A stretch of 64,000 bases of DNA from Paludibacter sp. Lineage in GTDB: Bacteria > Bacteroidota > Bacteroidia > Bacteroidales > Paludibacteraceae. The position numbers and the translations under genes were made by a program. This document shows positions 9,877-20,252 of this stretch, piece by piece. The DNA lies in assembly GCA_028710895.1 (NCBI GenBank), contig JAQTTH010000009.1:1-64000 (forward strand), in the 5' to 3' direction. Under the pieces are notes generated by a model that did not search any database, was not told the DNA's origin, and was given only the letters and a program-made list of their open reading frames with translations. Every line of letters begins with the position of its first letter. Position 1 is the first letter of the stretch.

Positions 9877-12405
9877 ATGAAAAGATTACTATTTTTTGCT
9901 TTTATTCTATTTGCCTCGGCACAAGCGTGGGCACAGTCGGTTACAATCAGCGAATCGGCCGGATGGCTAGAGTCTGCCTACGTAAAATGGCAACCTGTTT
10001 CCGGAGCCACCAGCTACAATGTATATTATACAGGTGGAGGGGCTACCGACAAAAAAATCGACACGCAGCTTATTCGTAGCTATGGCACATATTATCGTGC
10101 TGACGTATTGGGATTAGCCGCAGGAACGTATACTATAAAAGTTGCACCGGTTATTGCAGGAGTTGAAAGCACTGCCACCACCACCGGCAACCTCACAGTA
10201 TTGGCTCAGGACCGTACAGGTTTTGCTTTCGATGGCGGACGGGTGCCGGGAGCATACAAAGCCGATGGAACACCCAAAGACGCTGCTGTTATAATGTACA
10301 TCACGCAAAATACAAAGAATACAATTTCAATGAATATTACCGGTGCAAGTGCAAATCCCTGTGTCGGTCTGCAAAATATCCTGTACGCTATCAAAAAAGG
10401 AAAAGACACACGCCCGTTTATAATCAGGTTAATCGGAAACATTACCGACATGACTGTCATGGAGGGCGGCGATATCACAATTGAAAATGCAAACAATGCT
10501 TCCAGTTACCTTACACTAGAGGGTGTCGGTTCCGATGCGGTTGTCAACGGAATGGGTATCCGCCTGAAAGCTGCTACAAACGTTGAAGTTCGCAACATCG
10601 GTGCTATGAACTGCAACAGCACTGCCGGCGATGACTTCGGATTGCAACAGGACAATGATCATATATGGGTTCACAATTGCGATATGTTTTATGGCGATGC
10701 AGGTAGTGACGCCGATCAGGTAAAAGGTGATGGTGCATTAGACAATAAAGGATCAACCTACATTACCTTCTCTTACAATCACTTTTGGGACAATGGTAAA
10801 GCAAGTCTGTTGGGATTAAGCGAAGGAACCACCACAGGTCTCTATATTACCTATCACCACAACTGGTTCGACCATTCCGATTCGCGCCACCCACGCGTTC
10901 GTTACTACTCGGCACACGTTTACAATAATTATTACGACGGTAACGCTAAATATGGCGTAGGTTCTACAATGGGTTCTTCGGTTTTTGTTGAAGGCAACTA
11001 TTTCCGCGACTGCAAACACCCCATGATGACTTCGTTGCAGGGAACAGATGTTTCGGCCGGCGTTGCTAACGGAACTTTCTCCGGCGAAGATGGCGGTACT
11101 ATTAAAGCATTCAATAATGTTTTTGATGCTTATAACGGAACTGCAGCTACCGGTTATAACGATATGCGCTTTGTTCCGTACGGCGATGCAAGTGGAAAAT
11201 ACACAAACACAACAGTAGATTTCGATGCCTATGTTCCGACTACAAGAGGTGAGGCAGTTCCGGCTACCGTAAAATCTTTTGCAGGAGCAAATACCTACAA
11301 CAACTTCGATACCGATGCAGCTTTGTATGTCAAAAACATGGTAATCGATGAGCCGGCAGTGGCAAAGGCTAAAGCTATGCAATATGCCGGTCGCGTGGAA
11401 GGGGGCGATTTGAAATTTACATTCAATAACGCTGTGGACGATGCTGCCTACCTCGTAAACACAACGATTAAAACAGCGCTGACAAACTACACAGGTTCTT
11501 TAGTTGCCGTACAAGGCCAAACTACTGTGGTTGTTAGCAGTCAAACACTTTCAACAAATACGGACAACAACCAAACAGTAGCTGCCGACACAGCTATCCA
11601 GCCAATGATATTCACATGGGGTGGCGATGCAACCGATGCAACTGTTACAGGCCTACCTGCATCCGGAATTACGTTCGTGAAAGATGCCACTGCTAAAACA
11701 ATTACTGTTTCCGGAACTCCAACAGCTACTGTTTCTTTCTCGGTAACAACAAGCGGTGCCGCAGGTACACCTGCCACTTTGTCGGGCAGTATTACACTAT
11801 CAACAGGAGGTACTACAAACAACGACGTCATTCACGACTTTACCGCATCGGGCAAAACAAGCACATTCTTTACAATAACAGGTAATTTGTCAACAAGCTA
11901 CGGTAGCGCAACCTATGCAGGACTTACGCTCACCCAATGTCTGAAAATGGAATCAAGTACCAATATCGCCTTTACTACAACCGCAGCAAGCACACTCACG
12001 CTTGTTTTCGGAAGTTCATACACAGGAGCAGTTTCGGTTGATGGCACATCCTATACACCTGCATCGGGTATTGCAACAGTTTCGTTGGCAGCCGGTAGTC
12101 ACACTATCAAAAAAGTAGGTACAAACTACCTGTTCTACATGGCGATTGCCTACGGTCCTACTGCCGTGCAAAATACTGAAGCCACTAAACTCACTTGCTA
12201 TCCAAATCCGGTAAAAAACAGCCTGAGCATTGTATCGGACGAAAATATTACCGGAACCGAAATCTATAGCATCACAGGTATGCTCGTTAAACGTACCGAA
12301 GCAAACGTAAGAACAATTGACACAAGTAATCTGCGCAGTGGTAGCTACCTGGTAAAAGTACAAACACAACAGGGCGTATACAATACGAAGATTATCAAAG
12401 AATAA
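9877..12405 (+). CDS. Secreted multidomain pectate lyase (PL1-like) with T9SS sorting domain
   Basis: An 842-residue exported enzyme. Residues 1-20 are a signal peptide ending AQAWAQ. About 20-110 is a fibronectin-III-like domain. About 110-460 is a right-handed parallel beta-helix of pectate lyase family 1 type: it has the VHNCDMF...GDGALD...[15 protein letters not shown] core, and SRHPRVR supplies the expected catalytic arginine. Then come an Ig-like segment (about 560-645), a beta-rich, carbohydrate-binding-like segment (about 650-765) and a C-terminal domain [12 protein letters not shown]...SGSYLVKV typical of T9SS type A cargo. It likely cleaves de-esterified homogalacturonan outside the cell by beta-elimination. 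It is a single-gene transcript with its own terminator. Exact PL subfamily is not certain. Confidence 0.87.
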   Translation: MKRLLFFAFILFASAQAWAQSVTISESAGWLESAYVKWQPVSGATSYNVYYTGGGATDKKIDTQLIRSYGTYYRADVLGLAAGTYTIKVAPVIAGVESTATTTGNLTVLAQDRTGFAFDGGRVPGAYKADGTPKDAAVIMYITQNTKNTISMNITGASANPCVGLQNILYAIKKGKDTRPFIIRLIGNITDMTVMEGGDITIENANNASSYLTLEGVGSDAVVNGMGIRLKAATNVEVRNIGAMNCNSTAGDDFGLQQDNDHIWVHNCDMFYGDAGSDADQVKGDGALDNKGSTYITFSYNHFWDNGKASLLGLSEGTTTGLYITYHHNWFDHSDSRHPRVRYYSAHVYNNYYDGNAKYGVGSTMGSSVFVEGNYFRDCKHPMMTSLQGTDVSAGVANGTFSGEDGGTIKAFNNVFDAYNGTAATGYNDMRFVPYGDASGKYTNTTVDFDAYVPTTRGEAVPATVKSFAGANTYNNFDTDAALYVKNMVIDEPAVAKAKAMQYAGRVEGGDLKFTFNNAVDDAAYLVNTTIKTALTNYTGSLVAVQGQTTVVVSSQTLSTNTDNNQTVAADTAIQPMIFTWGGDATDATVTGLPASGITFVKDATAKTITVSGTPTATVSFSVTTSGAAGTPATLSGSITLSTGGTTNNDVIHDFTASGKTSTFFTITGNLSTSYGSATYAGLTLTQCLKMESSTNIAFTTTAASTLTLVFGSSYTGAVSVDGTSYTPASGIATVSLAAGSHTIKKVGTNYLFYMAIAYGPTAVQNTEATKLTCYPNPVKNSLSIVSDENITGTEIYSITGMLVKRTEANVRTIDTSNLRSGSYLVKVQTQQGVYNTKIIKE

Positions 12406-12425
12406 TTGCGGGAATAACATAGCCG

Positions 12426-12472
12426 TATAAAACAAAAAGAGGATGCTCAATGCATCCTCTTTTTGTTTTATA
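12426..12472. terminator. Bidirectional rho-independent terminator
   Basis: A perfect 21-bp inverted repeat (12426-12446 with 12452-12472) with a 5-base loop. The stem is GC-rich at the tip and A/T-rich at both bases, giving a T-rich tract on either strand. It lies between the convergent pectate lyase and GNAT genes and should end transcription from both sides. Confidence 0.9.
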
Positions 12473-12501
12473 GTTCCATACCTTCATAGTAGCCACATCC
12501 A

Positions 12502-12954
12502 TCACTTTAGTTCTTTCCACATCTCATAATGGGGAATATCAATTTCCAGAAACTCATCACCCACCGGGGCATATCCTTGTTTCAGGTAAAAAGGCACTGC
12601 CGTTTTTCGGGCATGAAGCACCATAGTTGTATATCCGGCTGCGCGGGCAACATTCTCTGCAAAGCTCGCCATCAGGGTTCCAATGCCCTGCAACTGCATT
12701 TTTTCTGCCACCGCCACCTGCCGCATCTTCACATCCGTATCACTCAGCCGGGTAAGCACAAGCACACCCACCAACTCTTCACCCAAAAACGCTCCTATAT
12801 GACTATCCTGCTCGTCCACCTCCAGCTTATCGTTGTAGATACTCATGCCCAGGGGTTCCCTCAGCACAGCATCCCGTAACTCCAACTCCCGGCGGTAATC
12901 GTCCGAATGGTAGTATATCTCCCGTATCTGTAACTTATCGTTTACGTTCTTCAT
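12502..12954 (-). CDS. GNAT family N-acetyltransferase
   Basis: A 150-residue protein with the GNAT fold. Motif A reads MRQVAVAEKMQLQGIGTLMASFAE (labelled here by residues about 77-100), containing the Q-x-x-G-I-G acetyl-CoA pyrophosphate-binding loop, followed by FYLKQGYAPVGDEF near the C-terminus. Substrate is unknown. It starts 45 bases after the DUF3160 gene and could be the last gene of that operon. Confidence 0.85.
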   Translation of the reverse strand: MKNVNDKLQIREIYYHSDDYRRELELRDAVLREPLGMSIYNDKLEVDEQDSHIGAFLGEELVGVLVLTRLSDTDVKMRQVAVAEKMQLQGIGTLMASFAENVARAAGYTTMVLHARKTAVPFYLKQGYAPVGDEFLEIDIPHYEMWKELK

Positions 12955-12999
12955 GTTTTTTGACCCCTAGCTCCCCAAGCACTGAGCAAAGCATTTTTT

Positions 13000-15459
13000 T
13001 TAGTACAGATTATAATTCGGAGAAGTTTTCAATTTTGGGATACTGATTTTAATATCGTTCATCCAGAAAGCCGGTTTTGGATCTTGTTTCTTAGCAAGCA
13101 TTTCCTGCCAGGCTTCATCGGTTAGGCGTGAGCTGATAGGTTGCTGAAATTCGTGATGACTAAATACAGCTCCACGGGTGAGATACAACAGGCCGTTGAT
13201 TTGAGCAATCACATAGATCTCATCTCCCAGCCCCACACATTCTTCCAGAGCCTGACCTCCCGTTCTGGGATCTATATACGTATATACATCTGCGGCTATA
13301 GCCATACATTTATCGGGTGTTGTCACTGTGGTCATATCCATTTCAGTTGAATTAATGATATCCAGCGTCAGGCTTTCCACCTCACCGCCCATTTGTGTCA
13401 GGCGGTTGAACTCGGTATTGGTGAGGTATTTTCCATGTAGTTCTTTTTCACTCATCTTCTTCAGGAAGTCAGCAATAGATATCAGGGATTTGTTCCGTTG
13501 TGCCAGTTTTGGAGTCATCAAATTGTGTGAATACAACATTTTTGCATTAAGCTGCAACAACTCAATACACTTTACCCAAAACTCCACCTGAGGTTCTACA
13601 TAGGCCACTTTTTGAGGAGGAGGCACATCGCCACCATCGCCCATTTCGGCTCCACTGGGCTGCTCTACATACAGTAACATATCGTGGCGTAATCCGGTCC
13701 ACGAGGCCAGCATGGTATTCAGATTTTTCTTCTCCCAACTTTTGGTTTGCATAAAACAGGGTGCCATCGGATCTTTTTCATTCAACGCAAGCACAGCATC
13801 CATGGTTTTATTATACACATTATCATTCCATTTACCAAAATAATGGAACTTGTTTTGCAACAATCGTAGCGAATCGGTATACTGAGGCCAGACTAGCTGT
13901 TCTTTATAACCATTCAGCAAGATATCTTCGGCCTGTTTGTTACCCATGGCAGCAAACACATCAAGGGCTTTTGGAAATTTCCGTTTGGGTTGAGGGTTAG
14001 TTACATGTACCAGGCGTTGCATAATTTCACTGTCGAAAGTATAACGTCCGGCAGTAAAATAAAGCCGCCTACGGGCGAGAAACTTTTTCGTATTCTCGTC
14101 GGCAGCTTTTGGTGCGTATTTTCGGGGGTCAGTAGCAAGTAAAGCCTGTCGGATATCCGCTAATTTTTCGTCCGCCAGCAAGGCATCCGTGCTTGTAGAA
14201 CCAGAACCCTGCAACACGCGCATTAGATGGGCAAACGAAAGGTTATTTTCCTCACCGGCCAGAAACCCGATAATGCCCGATAACGATTTATACTTCTGGT
14301 AGCTCTCCACATTGCCAAGCAGAGCTTTTCCCATCACAACGGCTCTCGCAAGTCCATCGTCTTTGTCGATATAAACCGATGCTGAATTCAACCATTTCAT
14401 GCAACGAAAATAATGTTTCAGGGTATCGGTTCGCGTATAGTTAGCCCGGGGTTCAAATTGAGTATAATCCATCAACGAGTCGCCCAGGTAAGTCGACGAC
14501 CGTCCCGAAGCACCCGAAGTACACTCCATCTCGTAATTGTATGCCGACTGGTAAGAAGCAGGGACAGTCTGCTTGTCATCATTAAGCAGAGAAAGCGCCA
14601 CTGCATAATAGGTTTGACTCCACTGAGCGGCATTTTTCAGGCGGGCACTACCTCCCGAAGAAGCCATTTTACGGGCTGCACTCAACTGTTCTGTCAGCAA
14701 ATTCTGTAACAGTGGATATATCTTAGCCTCTTCAAGTGCCTGCATTTCTTTGCTCACATGCATGTGCATTACCTGCAAAAACAAATCGGTGGTAATAAAG
14801 CTGGGGGTATAATCGTAGTAGTTTTCGTCGTAAGCATAAAACAACTGCTCGTAGGCGGCTTTATTAATTACAAACCCATCCCTACTCAGATGGTCGTGCA
14901 TCACCGCAGGTATTTTCTCAAACTGATCCCAGTTTACAACATTCTGCAGATTAGCCCTGATAACTCCGTTCGATTCGATATAGTTCTGTCTGTATAGCTC
15001 CTTTTCGCGTACCAACACCCTGGCAATAAACTGTTTTTCCTGCTGGTTTAGTTTTATCTTGAAATTATTATCCCAAAATATCGGTTGATACCAATTGGTA
15101 GCATCGAAATGTGCCCGCAGCACATAGTCCATAAACAGAAATCCATGACGTGCCAGAATTTCGGCACGCAACGCCCGCAACTCATTAAAGGTTTTCCCTG
15201 ACAGGTCCATATCGTATTGAAACGGAAATGGTTGTTTCTTATCTTTATAAAAATCCTTGTAATACTCCTGATAATCTTTCAGCTGATAAGGAGCCATTGA
15301 GTCAACCTTATCCTCGGTAATCGGATACCCCTCGTCATAAGCAGCCCATCGCATCAGCTTTTGGTTTAGCTTATAGTGTATATCGGCCAGTTTTTTTTCT
15401 TTCTTGCATCCGGTCATAAACACCGCGAACAGCATTAACGCAAAACAAGTTTTTTTCAT
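13000..15459 (-). CDS. YARHG + DUF3160 lipoprotein
   Basis: An 819-residue lipoprotein: the signal peptide ends in the lipobox MTGC, so the mature N-terminus is a lipidated Cys18. About residues 85-130 match a YARHG domain (ELRALRAEILARHGFLF...WYQP). Most of the rest resembles DUF3160 (ENYYDYTPSFITTDLFLQVMHMHVSKEM near 215-240). Function is unknown for both. It is in a minus-strand group with a small lipoprotein, a CapA-like protein, a TPR protein and a PLD-family protein, pointing to an envelope role. Domain calls are from memory of the families. Confidence 0.75.
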   Translation of the reverse strand: MKKTCFALMLFAVFMTGCKKEKKLADIHYKLNQKLMRWAAYDEGYPITEDKVDSMAPYQLKDYQEYYKDFYKDKKQPFPFQYDMDLSGKTFNELRALRAEILARHGFLFMDYVLRAHFDATNWYQPIFWDNNFKIKLNQQEKQFIARVLVREKELYRQNYIESNGVIRANLQNVVNWDQFEKIPAVMHDHLSRDGFVINKAAYEQLFYAYDENYYDYTPSFITTDLFLQVMHMHVSKEMQALEEAKIYPLLQNLLTEQLSAARKMASSGGSARLKNAAQWSQTYYAVALSLLNDDKQTVPASYQSAYNYEMECTSGASGRSSTYLGDSLMDYTQFEPRANYTRTDTLKHYFRCMKWLNSASVYIDKDDGLARAVVMGKALLGNVESYQKYKSLSGIIGFLAGEENNLSFAHLMRVLQGSGSTSTDALLADEKLADIRQALLATDPRKYAPKAADENTKKFLARRRLYFTAGRYTFDSEIMQRLVHVTNPQPKRKFPKALDVFAAMGNKQAEDILLNGYKEQLVWPQYTDSLRLLQNKFHYFGKWNDNVYNKTMDAVLALNEKDPMAPCFMQTKSWEKKNLNTMLASWTGLRHDMLLYVEQPSGAEMGDGGDVPPPQKVAYVEPQVEFWVKCIELLQLNAKMLYSHNLMTPKLAQRNKSLISIADFLKKMSEKELHGKYLTNTEFNRLTQMGGEVESLTLDIINSTEMDMTTVTTPDKCMAIAADVYTYIDPRTGGQALEECVGLGDEIYVIAQINGLLYLTRGAVFSHHEFQQPISSRLTDEAWQEMLAKKQDPKPAFWMNDIKISIPKLKTSPNYNLY

Positions 15460-15491
15460 CAGATAATCGTTTTTGTATTGATATTTCTTTT

Positions 15492-16073
15492 TTATCGGGT
15501 CAATTCCATATTTTTCTCAGCTTCTTCGTAGGTCACCAACCGGGCCATCCGTCGCACAAAACCCAGCCCAAAGCAATGCCAGCGATACTCGCTCACCGAC
15601 CATTTTCCATTCTTTTCTTTTTCCATCGTTCGCACCACACAGTCGGCTGCAGTTTCAATCACTTTGAAACGCTCAAACGAATAAGCCAGTCGTGAACCCA
15701 GCCACAAAGGTCGTAGATAATCGCTGTCAATCCTGAAAATAAACAGTCGCTTTCGCAACACCGGATCAAAAGGCGTTGGCTTAATAAGCCCCACGAAGAT
15801 ATCGGTATGCCCATCCCTGTTTATGTCACCTGTCTGAATATCGTAAATTTCATACGGAATAATAATCCGGTCGCTGTGCCCACTAACCGAATCGTACAAT
15901 TCAACCGTATACCAGTCATTCTTATCAACCCACTGAAACGTTACTGTTCCTCTAAAACTCTTATCGGAAATATGCAACTGCTTCCGGTTCATGTGCCTGC
16001 TGCAACTGCTAAAGACCATTACTGCCAATAGCAAACCCAACCAATATCCCGTGTTTAATTTGCTAACGACCAT
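15492..16073 (-). CDS. Putative lipoprotein with FG-GAP/EF-hand-like motif
   Basis: From the ATG at 16073 the product is 193 residues, beginning with a hydrophobic segment and lipobox FSSC. A GDINRDGHTDIFVGL segment (about residue 100) looks like the Asp-rich calcium loop of FG-GAP/VCBS or EF-hand repeats. No enzyme family is recognised. An earlier ATG at 16088 is possible. The start overlaps the end of the CapA-like gene, indicating translational coupling. Confidence 0.6.
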   Translation of the reverse strand: MVVSKLNTGYWLGLLLAVMVFSSCSRHMNRKQLHISDKSFRGTVTFQWVDKNDWYTVELYDSVSGHSDRIIIPYEIYDIQTGDINRDGHTDIFVGLIKPTPFDPVLRKRLFIFRIDSDYLRPLWLGSRLAYSFERFKVIETAADCVVRTMEKEKNGKWSVSEYRWHCFGLGFVRRMARLVTYEEAEKNMELTR

Positions 16074-16962
16074 ATCCCGAAAAAACATGAAAACTCACTG
16101 TATCCATAGCTACAACATGCCCCTGTCCTATTGCTAACCGCACCATCAAGCCTCTGTCTTCGGGAGGCCGATTATTATCGAATATAAAATTACCCAAGCT
16201 ATAAAAGATTAAACCATTTTTATAATGCTCCACAGGCTGCACAACATGTGGATGTGTCCCTAACAGCACATCAACCCCGGCATCTATCAGGTTATGCGCA
16301 TCCTGCACCTGTCCGCTTTCAGGTTTTGATTTCCCCTCTACGCCCCAGTGCAACAGCAGTAGTATTACAGTACCGGGATGGCCTTCTTTATAGGTATGTA
16401 TACGCTTTATCAACGCTGCAACCGGGACATGACACATATACCGGCTATCCGCTTTAAGCAAACTCGATGAAAACAAGGCAATCCGTATCTTTCCACGCGA
16501 TATTACAAGCGGAGCACCGACCCATTCAGGGTTCGCATTAGCTCCTACAGCGTACATATCCGCCCGCCGAACATAGGCCAATGTTTGCAACAATCCACTT
16601 TCACCACAATCGCCGCTATGATTATTGGCCACCGAAACAATATTGATTCCATGTTTCCCAAAATCGGGTAACCAGTCAGGATTGGCCCGAAAAGCAAATC
16701 GTTTATTCACTTTCTGTATCCCCGAATCGCAAACAGCACACTCCAGATTAGCAACCGTGTAATCAACCCCATGCAGATCGTAAGGCAGATTTCGGAACAA
16801 CGGTTCCATCCCCTTTTGCCCGATAGCCGTGCGAATTCCCCTGTCAGGCATCAGATCACCCGTGAACACGAAAGTTACCGAAGGCTCCTGCTCCCGGCAA
16901 CTGCTCAACAAACACGAAAGGAACAATATTTTACCGAAGCATGAAATGTAACCCATAAGCAT
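16063..16962 (-). CDS. CapA/PgsA-family lipoprotein (metallophosphatase-like)
   Basis: About 299 residues with signal peptide and lipobox LSSC. The calcineurin-like CapA fold is shown by FTGDLMPDRG (about 32-41), ANLECAV, VANNHSGDCGESG, LLLHWGVEG, LLGTHPHVVQP and FYSLGNFIFD, which supply the metal-binding Asp, Asn and His residues. Relatives are linked to poly-gamma-glutamate or capsule anchoring, but many stand-alone members are of unknown role. The start overlaps the TPR gene by about 30 bases; the ATG at 16956 is an alternative. Confidence 0.83.
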   Translation of the reverse strand: MLMGYISCFGKILFLSCLLSSCREQEPSVTFVFTGDLMPDRGIRTAIGQKGMEPLFRNLPYDLHGVDYTVANLECAVCDSGIQKVNKRFAFRANPDWLPDFGKHGINIVSVANNHSGDCGESGLLQTLAYVRRADMYAVGANANPEWVGAPLVISRGKIRIALFSSSLLKADSRYMCHVPVAALIKRIHTYKEGHPGTVILLLLHWGVEGKSKPESGQVQDAHNLIDAGVDVLLGTHPHVVQPVEHYKNGLIFYSLGNFIFDNNRPPEDRGLMVRLAIGQGHVVAMDTVSFHVFSGYGR

Positions 16963-18229
16963 CAAAAATCACATTATCCTTATATTTCGCAGGTTTCTTC
17001 ACGGGAAATTGTCGTTGTTTTTCTATTTCGGTATTTTTATCCCCTCGCGAAAGTTCTTTCAACATATCTGTAGCCTCCTCCAAACCAAGCCAGGCAGCAT
17101 TCGACAAGTCGGTAAGGGCCTGATATTTTTTGTTCAGTTTCAGATAACACATTCCACGCAGATACCATGAGTTATCCAATTCCGGACTCAACCGGATAGC
17201 ATCCGTCATGTCGTCAATGCATTTCTGGTATTCGCCCAACCCATAATACCCCGAACCCCTTGTATCAAGAGTATGTGAATCTTCCCGTCTTAATAGAAGC
17301 GATTTATTGGCGTATTCCACACACAATTCATACTGTTTTGCCAGATAATAGTTCCAGGCAATATTATTCAATAAAATAGCTGAATCCAACATCATCGAAA
17401 CTGGTTTGGCTTGATACAAGCTTAATACCTGCTGAAAGTCTGAATTAGCCCCTGTATAATCTTTCATTCTCTCTTTCACATACCCACGATCATACAATGT
17501 CTCCACATTCTGCGGATCTTTTTCAAGCACCTTGTTGATATCATCAATGGCCAGTTGATGCTGATTCCGGGCTTCATAAATCCAGGCCCTGATTAAGTTA
17601 GGTTGAATACCTGCAAAACTAATCCCGTTATTTAATTTGAGTAGTATCTCAACATCCTCAAGTGCCTTGGCAGTATCGTTTGTTACTTGCAGTTCGTCCA
17701 TTATCACAAAATAATAATTCTTCCAACGGCCCGGCTCCTTTTCTACTGCTTTTTTAAAACACTGATAAGCACTATCCCGCTTATTATCTTCATACAATCG
17801 TATTCCATTGAGCACAAGTTCATCGGTGGCATCCTGTTTATGAGCGAGTAGTTCCTTACGGATTATCCCATAGGGCGACATTCGCTCGTTGTAATTTTTC
17901 CAGGCTTTGTTTACAGCAGCTTCCAGCTGGAATAGCCGTTTATCCACAAGAGCGTAATTCACACCGGGTTTGCAATACACGTTTAATTCACTGTATATTG
18001 TATTAAGTTCACTTAGATAAACTGAATCATTATTCAAACTCCTCACACCCTCAATCCAGTTCATCATACCCGTAATTCGCGACAAATTTCCTACATATCT
18101 ACTACTGTAAATACTGGTTGTATCCACGTAATTGTAGTAACCACCCCGACCATAGTGTACTTTCTGCCCCACAGCAAACATACTGCACAGAATCAGAAAA
18201 ACCAATGCAAATTTTATTCCTCTCATCAT
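16931..18229 (-). CDS. Secreted tetratricopeptide repeat protein
   Basis: A 432-residue protein with an N-terminal signal peptide (cleavage near AVGQ). From about 135 to 390 there are several TPR helices (for example LDTRGSGYYGLGEYQKCIDD and PQNVETLYDRGYVKERMKDY), implying a protein-binding scaffold in the periplasm. A purine-rich AGGGAGGG sequence precedes the ATG pair at 18229/18226. It starts six bases after the PLD-family gene and overlaps the CapA-like gene. Confidence 0.8.
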   Translation of the reverse strand: MMRGIKFALVFLILCSMFAVGQKVHYGRGGYYNYVDTTSIYSSRYVGNLSRITGMMNWIEGVRSLNNDSVYLSELNTIYSELNVYCKPGVNYALVDKRLFQLEAAVNKAWKNYNERMSPYGIIRKELLAHKQDATDELVLNGIRLYEDNKRDSAYQCFKKAVEKEPGRWKNYYFVIMDELQVTNDTAKALEDVEILLKLNNGISFAGIQPNLIRAWIYEARNQHQLAIDDINKVLEKDPQNVETLYDRGYVKERMKDYTGANSDFQQVLSLYQAKPVSMMLDSAILLNNIAWNYYLAKQYELCVEYANKSLLLRREDSHTLDTRGSGYYGLGEYQKCIDDMTDAIRLSPELDNSWYLRGMCYLKLNKKYQALTDLSNAAWLGLEEATDMLKELSRGDKNTEIEKQRQFPVKKPAKYKDNVIFDAYGLHFMLR

Positions 18230-18235
18230 CCCTCC

Positions 18236-19792
18236 CTACAATATATTCCGTGGAAAAACCTTCTTCGTAAAAGTATTCAGGCGTTTCAGCCCGGCAGCTT
18301 TTGAGTCGGGGTTAAAACCACGAGTTACGTGCCACGAGTTTTCAGCTTTATATTCTTCGTTCATTCCCCGCAAAATGCCCTGCGCTATCCGTTTCGAATA
18401 CACAAGCGCAAAACACTCTGTATTCAGATTGGCGCTGCGTGGATCCACATTAAATGTACCAATAGCGCTCACATCACCATCTATCACCATTGTTTTAGCA
18501 TGCAACCCGAAAACAGGTTTGTAGTTCAGCTTTTTCTGCAAAGCTCCCGTGGCAATCTTCACCCTTTCGGCAGCATCCGGTCTGAACTCATAAATATCAA
18601 CTCCCCCGTCAAGCAATGCCCGGCGGTTTTTCTGATATCCCGCAAAAGCTTCCGGGTTATCGGTCGATGCCAGACTGTTCGTCAGTATCCGTATCCTCAC
18701 ACCGCGGGCTATAGCCTCTTTCATCAGCTGCAGGGCTTCATCAGTCGCAATCAGGTAAGGACTTTGTATGTCTATCGAGTAGTTAGCCCCGCCAATAAGC
18801 CTTGCCAGTGCCGAAGTAGTAACGCCGCCACCATCCATTCCATGCCTGCCGTCATTTTTTCCCGGCTCGTCCGACACAAACGAAACACGGTCCAACCACA
18901 CCAACTGCCCCGACTCCCTGATTCGGTGAAACACCTTCGGCAGTTCCACTATCTCACTGCGTATCTGCGACCAGAAGTTTTCGGGGTTGCAGGCATATTC
19001 GTGCAGGCGGTCAAAGCTGGTGCTGTCAGCCGTCTCCGTATGCTTTCCCTTTTGTAACTCATCCACTGCAACGGCAATCGGACTATTCCAAAAACGTTCA
19101 AACGAACTCTCCACCTCTCCCACAACCTTTCCAAACAACAGCACATCCCGGTCTCTGAAATTATAGGCATGGTCGTAATCAAAATATTCATCCGCCATAT
19201 TTCGCCCGCCCGTAATCACAACTTTCCCATCCACAGCAAAAACCTTATTATGCATTCGTTGGTTGAAACTCCGGTAATGTGTTGCCAGTTTACCAAGTTT
19301 CTGAAACACGTTCTTTCCCAGATTCTGCCCCGGATTGTATATTTTAATCGAAATATTTTTGTGCGAATCCAATGCCAGCACGTCCCTTATACCCGCTTCC
19401 ACCATCAGGTCGTCAAGAAGTATCCGCACCTTCACGCCCCTGTCAGCAGCACGCACCAGATAATCGCACGCAATAAGCCCCACATTATCTGTCGAAAAAA
19501 TAAAGTACTGTATATCGATTGTTTTCTCGGCATGTTCACACAGCCACGCACGCGTCACCAACGAACCCCCGCCATCCTCCAGCACATATACACCCGTTTT
19601 AGTGCGCATACTGTCTGCCAACGGCTTCAGTTCATTACCAAGTCGCGAAGTATCTGCTGAATGTATCGAACTGCAAAAATCGGCTTCCTGCGGCAACACG
19701 CTGCCCTTCGAGCGAAAAACAGTGTGCCTTAACACAAGTGCAATCGAAACAACTACACACACGATTATCAGGAATCCTTTTTTACTTACCAT
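18236..19792 (-). CDS. Phospholipase D / cardiolipin synthase-like protein
   Basis: A 518-residue protein with one N-terminal membrane segment (about 6-25) and two HxK(x)4D motifs: HNKVFAVDGKVVITGGRN (about 181-198) and HAKTMVIDGDVSAIGTFN (about 432-449). This identifies the PLD superfamily, with both active-site halves intact. It may transfer or hydrolyse phosphatidyl groups at the membrane. The single anchor and the linkage to lipoprotein genes differ from classic cardiolipin synthase, so the exact substrate is open. First gene of the operon. Confidence 0.82.
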   Translation of the reverse strand: MVSKKGFLIIVCVVVSIALVLRHTVFRSKGSVLPQEADFCSSIHSADTSRLGNELKPLADSMRTKTGVYVLEDGGGSLVTRAWLCEHAEKTIDIQYFIFSTDNVGLIACDYLVRAADRGVKVRILLDDLMVEAGIRDVLALDSHKNISIKIYNPGQNLGKNVFQKLGKLATHYRSFNQRMHNKVFAVDGKVVITGGRNMADEYFDYDHAYNFRDRDVLLFGKVVGEVESSFERFWNSPIAVAVDELQKGKHTETADSTSFDRLHEYACNPENFWSQIRSEIVELPKVFHRIRESGQLVWLDRVSFVSDEPGKNDGRHGMDGGGVTTSALARLIGGANYSIDIQSPYLIATDEALQLMKEAIARGVRIRILTNSLASTDNPEAFAGYQKNRRALLDGGVDIYEFRPDAAERVKIATGALQKKLNYKPVFGLHAKTMVIDGDVSAIGTFNVDPRSANLNTECFALVYSKRIAQGILRGMNEEYKAENSWHVTRGFNPDSKAAGLKRLNTFTKKVFPRNIL

Positions 19793-20005
19793 AATATTCT
19801 ATCCTATGCTTACGCAGGTATTCTTATCTCCCCTCATTTGTTACGTGGGCTTACCGGGGTCAATTGTTTCCTTCTCTCTTCCATAGGCTGAAAGCCTATT
19901 ATATCATCAACCCAATGGCAACACCTTGAAAATACAAGCCGAATGGATTCTTAAGCCCCACCATCGTATATCTGTTACTTGTGCTTCTTTTCTAGTATTT
20001 GGATT

Positions 20006-20036
20006 CAAAATTAGTAATTATTTTTTTACAAACAAA
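20006..20036 (-). promoter_or_regulatory. Promoter of the PLD-TPR-CapA-lipoprotein operon
   Basis: On the reverse strand TTTG (20036-20033) is followed after 19 bases by TAATTTTG (20013-20006), a full match to the Bacteroidetes promoter consensus. It is about 210 bases upstream of the PLD-family ATG, leaving a long 5' leader. The remaining intergenic bases on either side show no gene. Confidence 0.7.
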
Positions 20037-20191
20037 TATAAAATGTAAAAGCCATCTAGTTGCTTGCGGACTATAAGTAACATAATGTTTTATAAATTAA
20101 ACCTTAGTCATCAAAATTCTGCTTATCCAACAAAATAATCATCCCAACCCTGACAGCATCTGCAAGATTTATCAGCTGTTGAAACAGAACA

Positions 20192-20230
20192 CAAAAAAAC
20201 CGGGCTCTTACTACGAAGAACCCGGTCTGT
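20192..20230 (-). terminator. Rho-independent terminator of ctaB
   Basis: On the reverse strand an 11-bp stem ACCGGGTTCTT/AAGAGCCCGGT (one G-U pair) with a 6-base loop is followed by a run of seven T. It lies just after the ctaB stop codon. Confidence 0.88.
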
Positions 20231-20252
20231 ATCAAAAAATGCTCCAGCTCAG

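Noticed and set aside
11541-11831. Minus-strand reading frame inside the pectate lyase gene
   Set aside because: Antisense shadow of repeat-rich Ig-like coding sequence; composition follows the sense codons.
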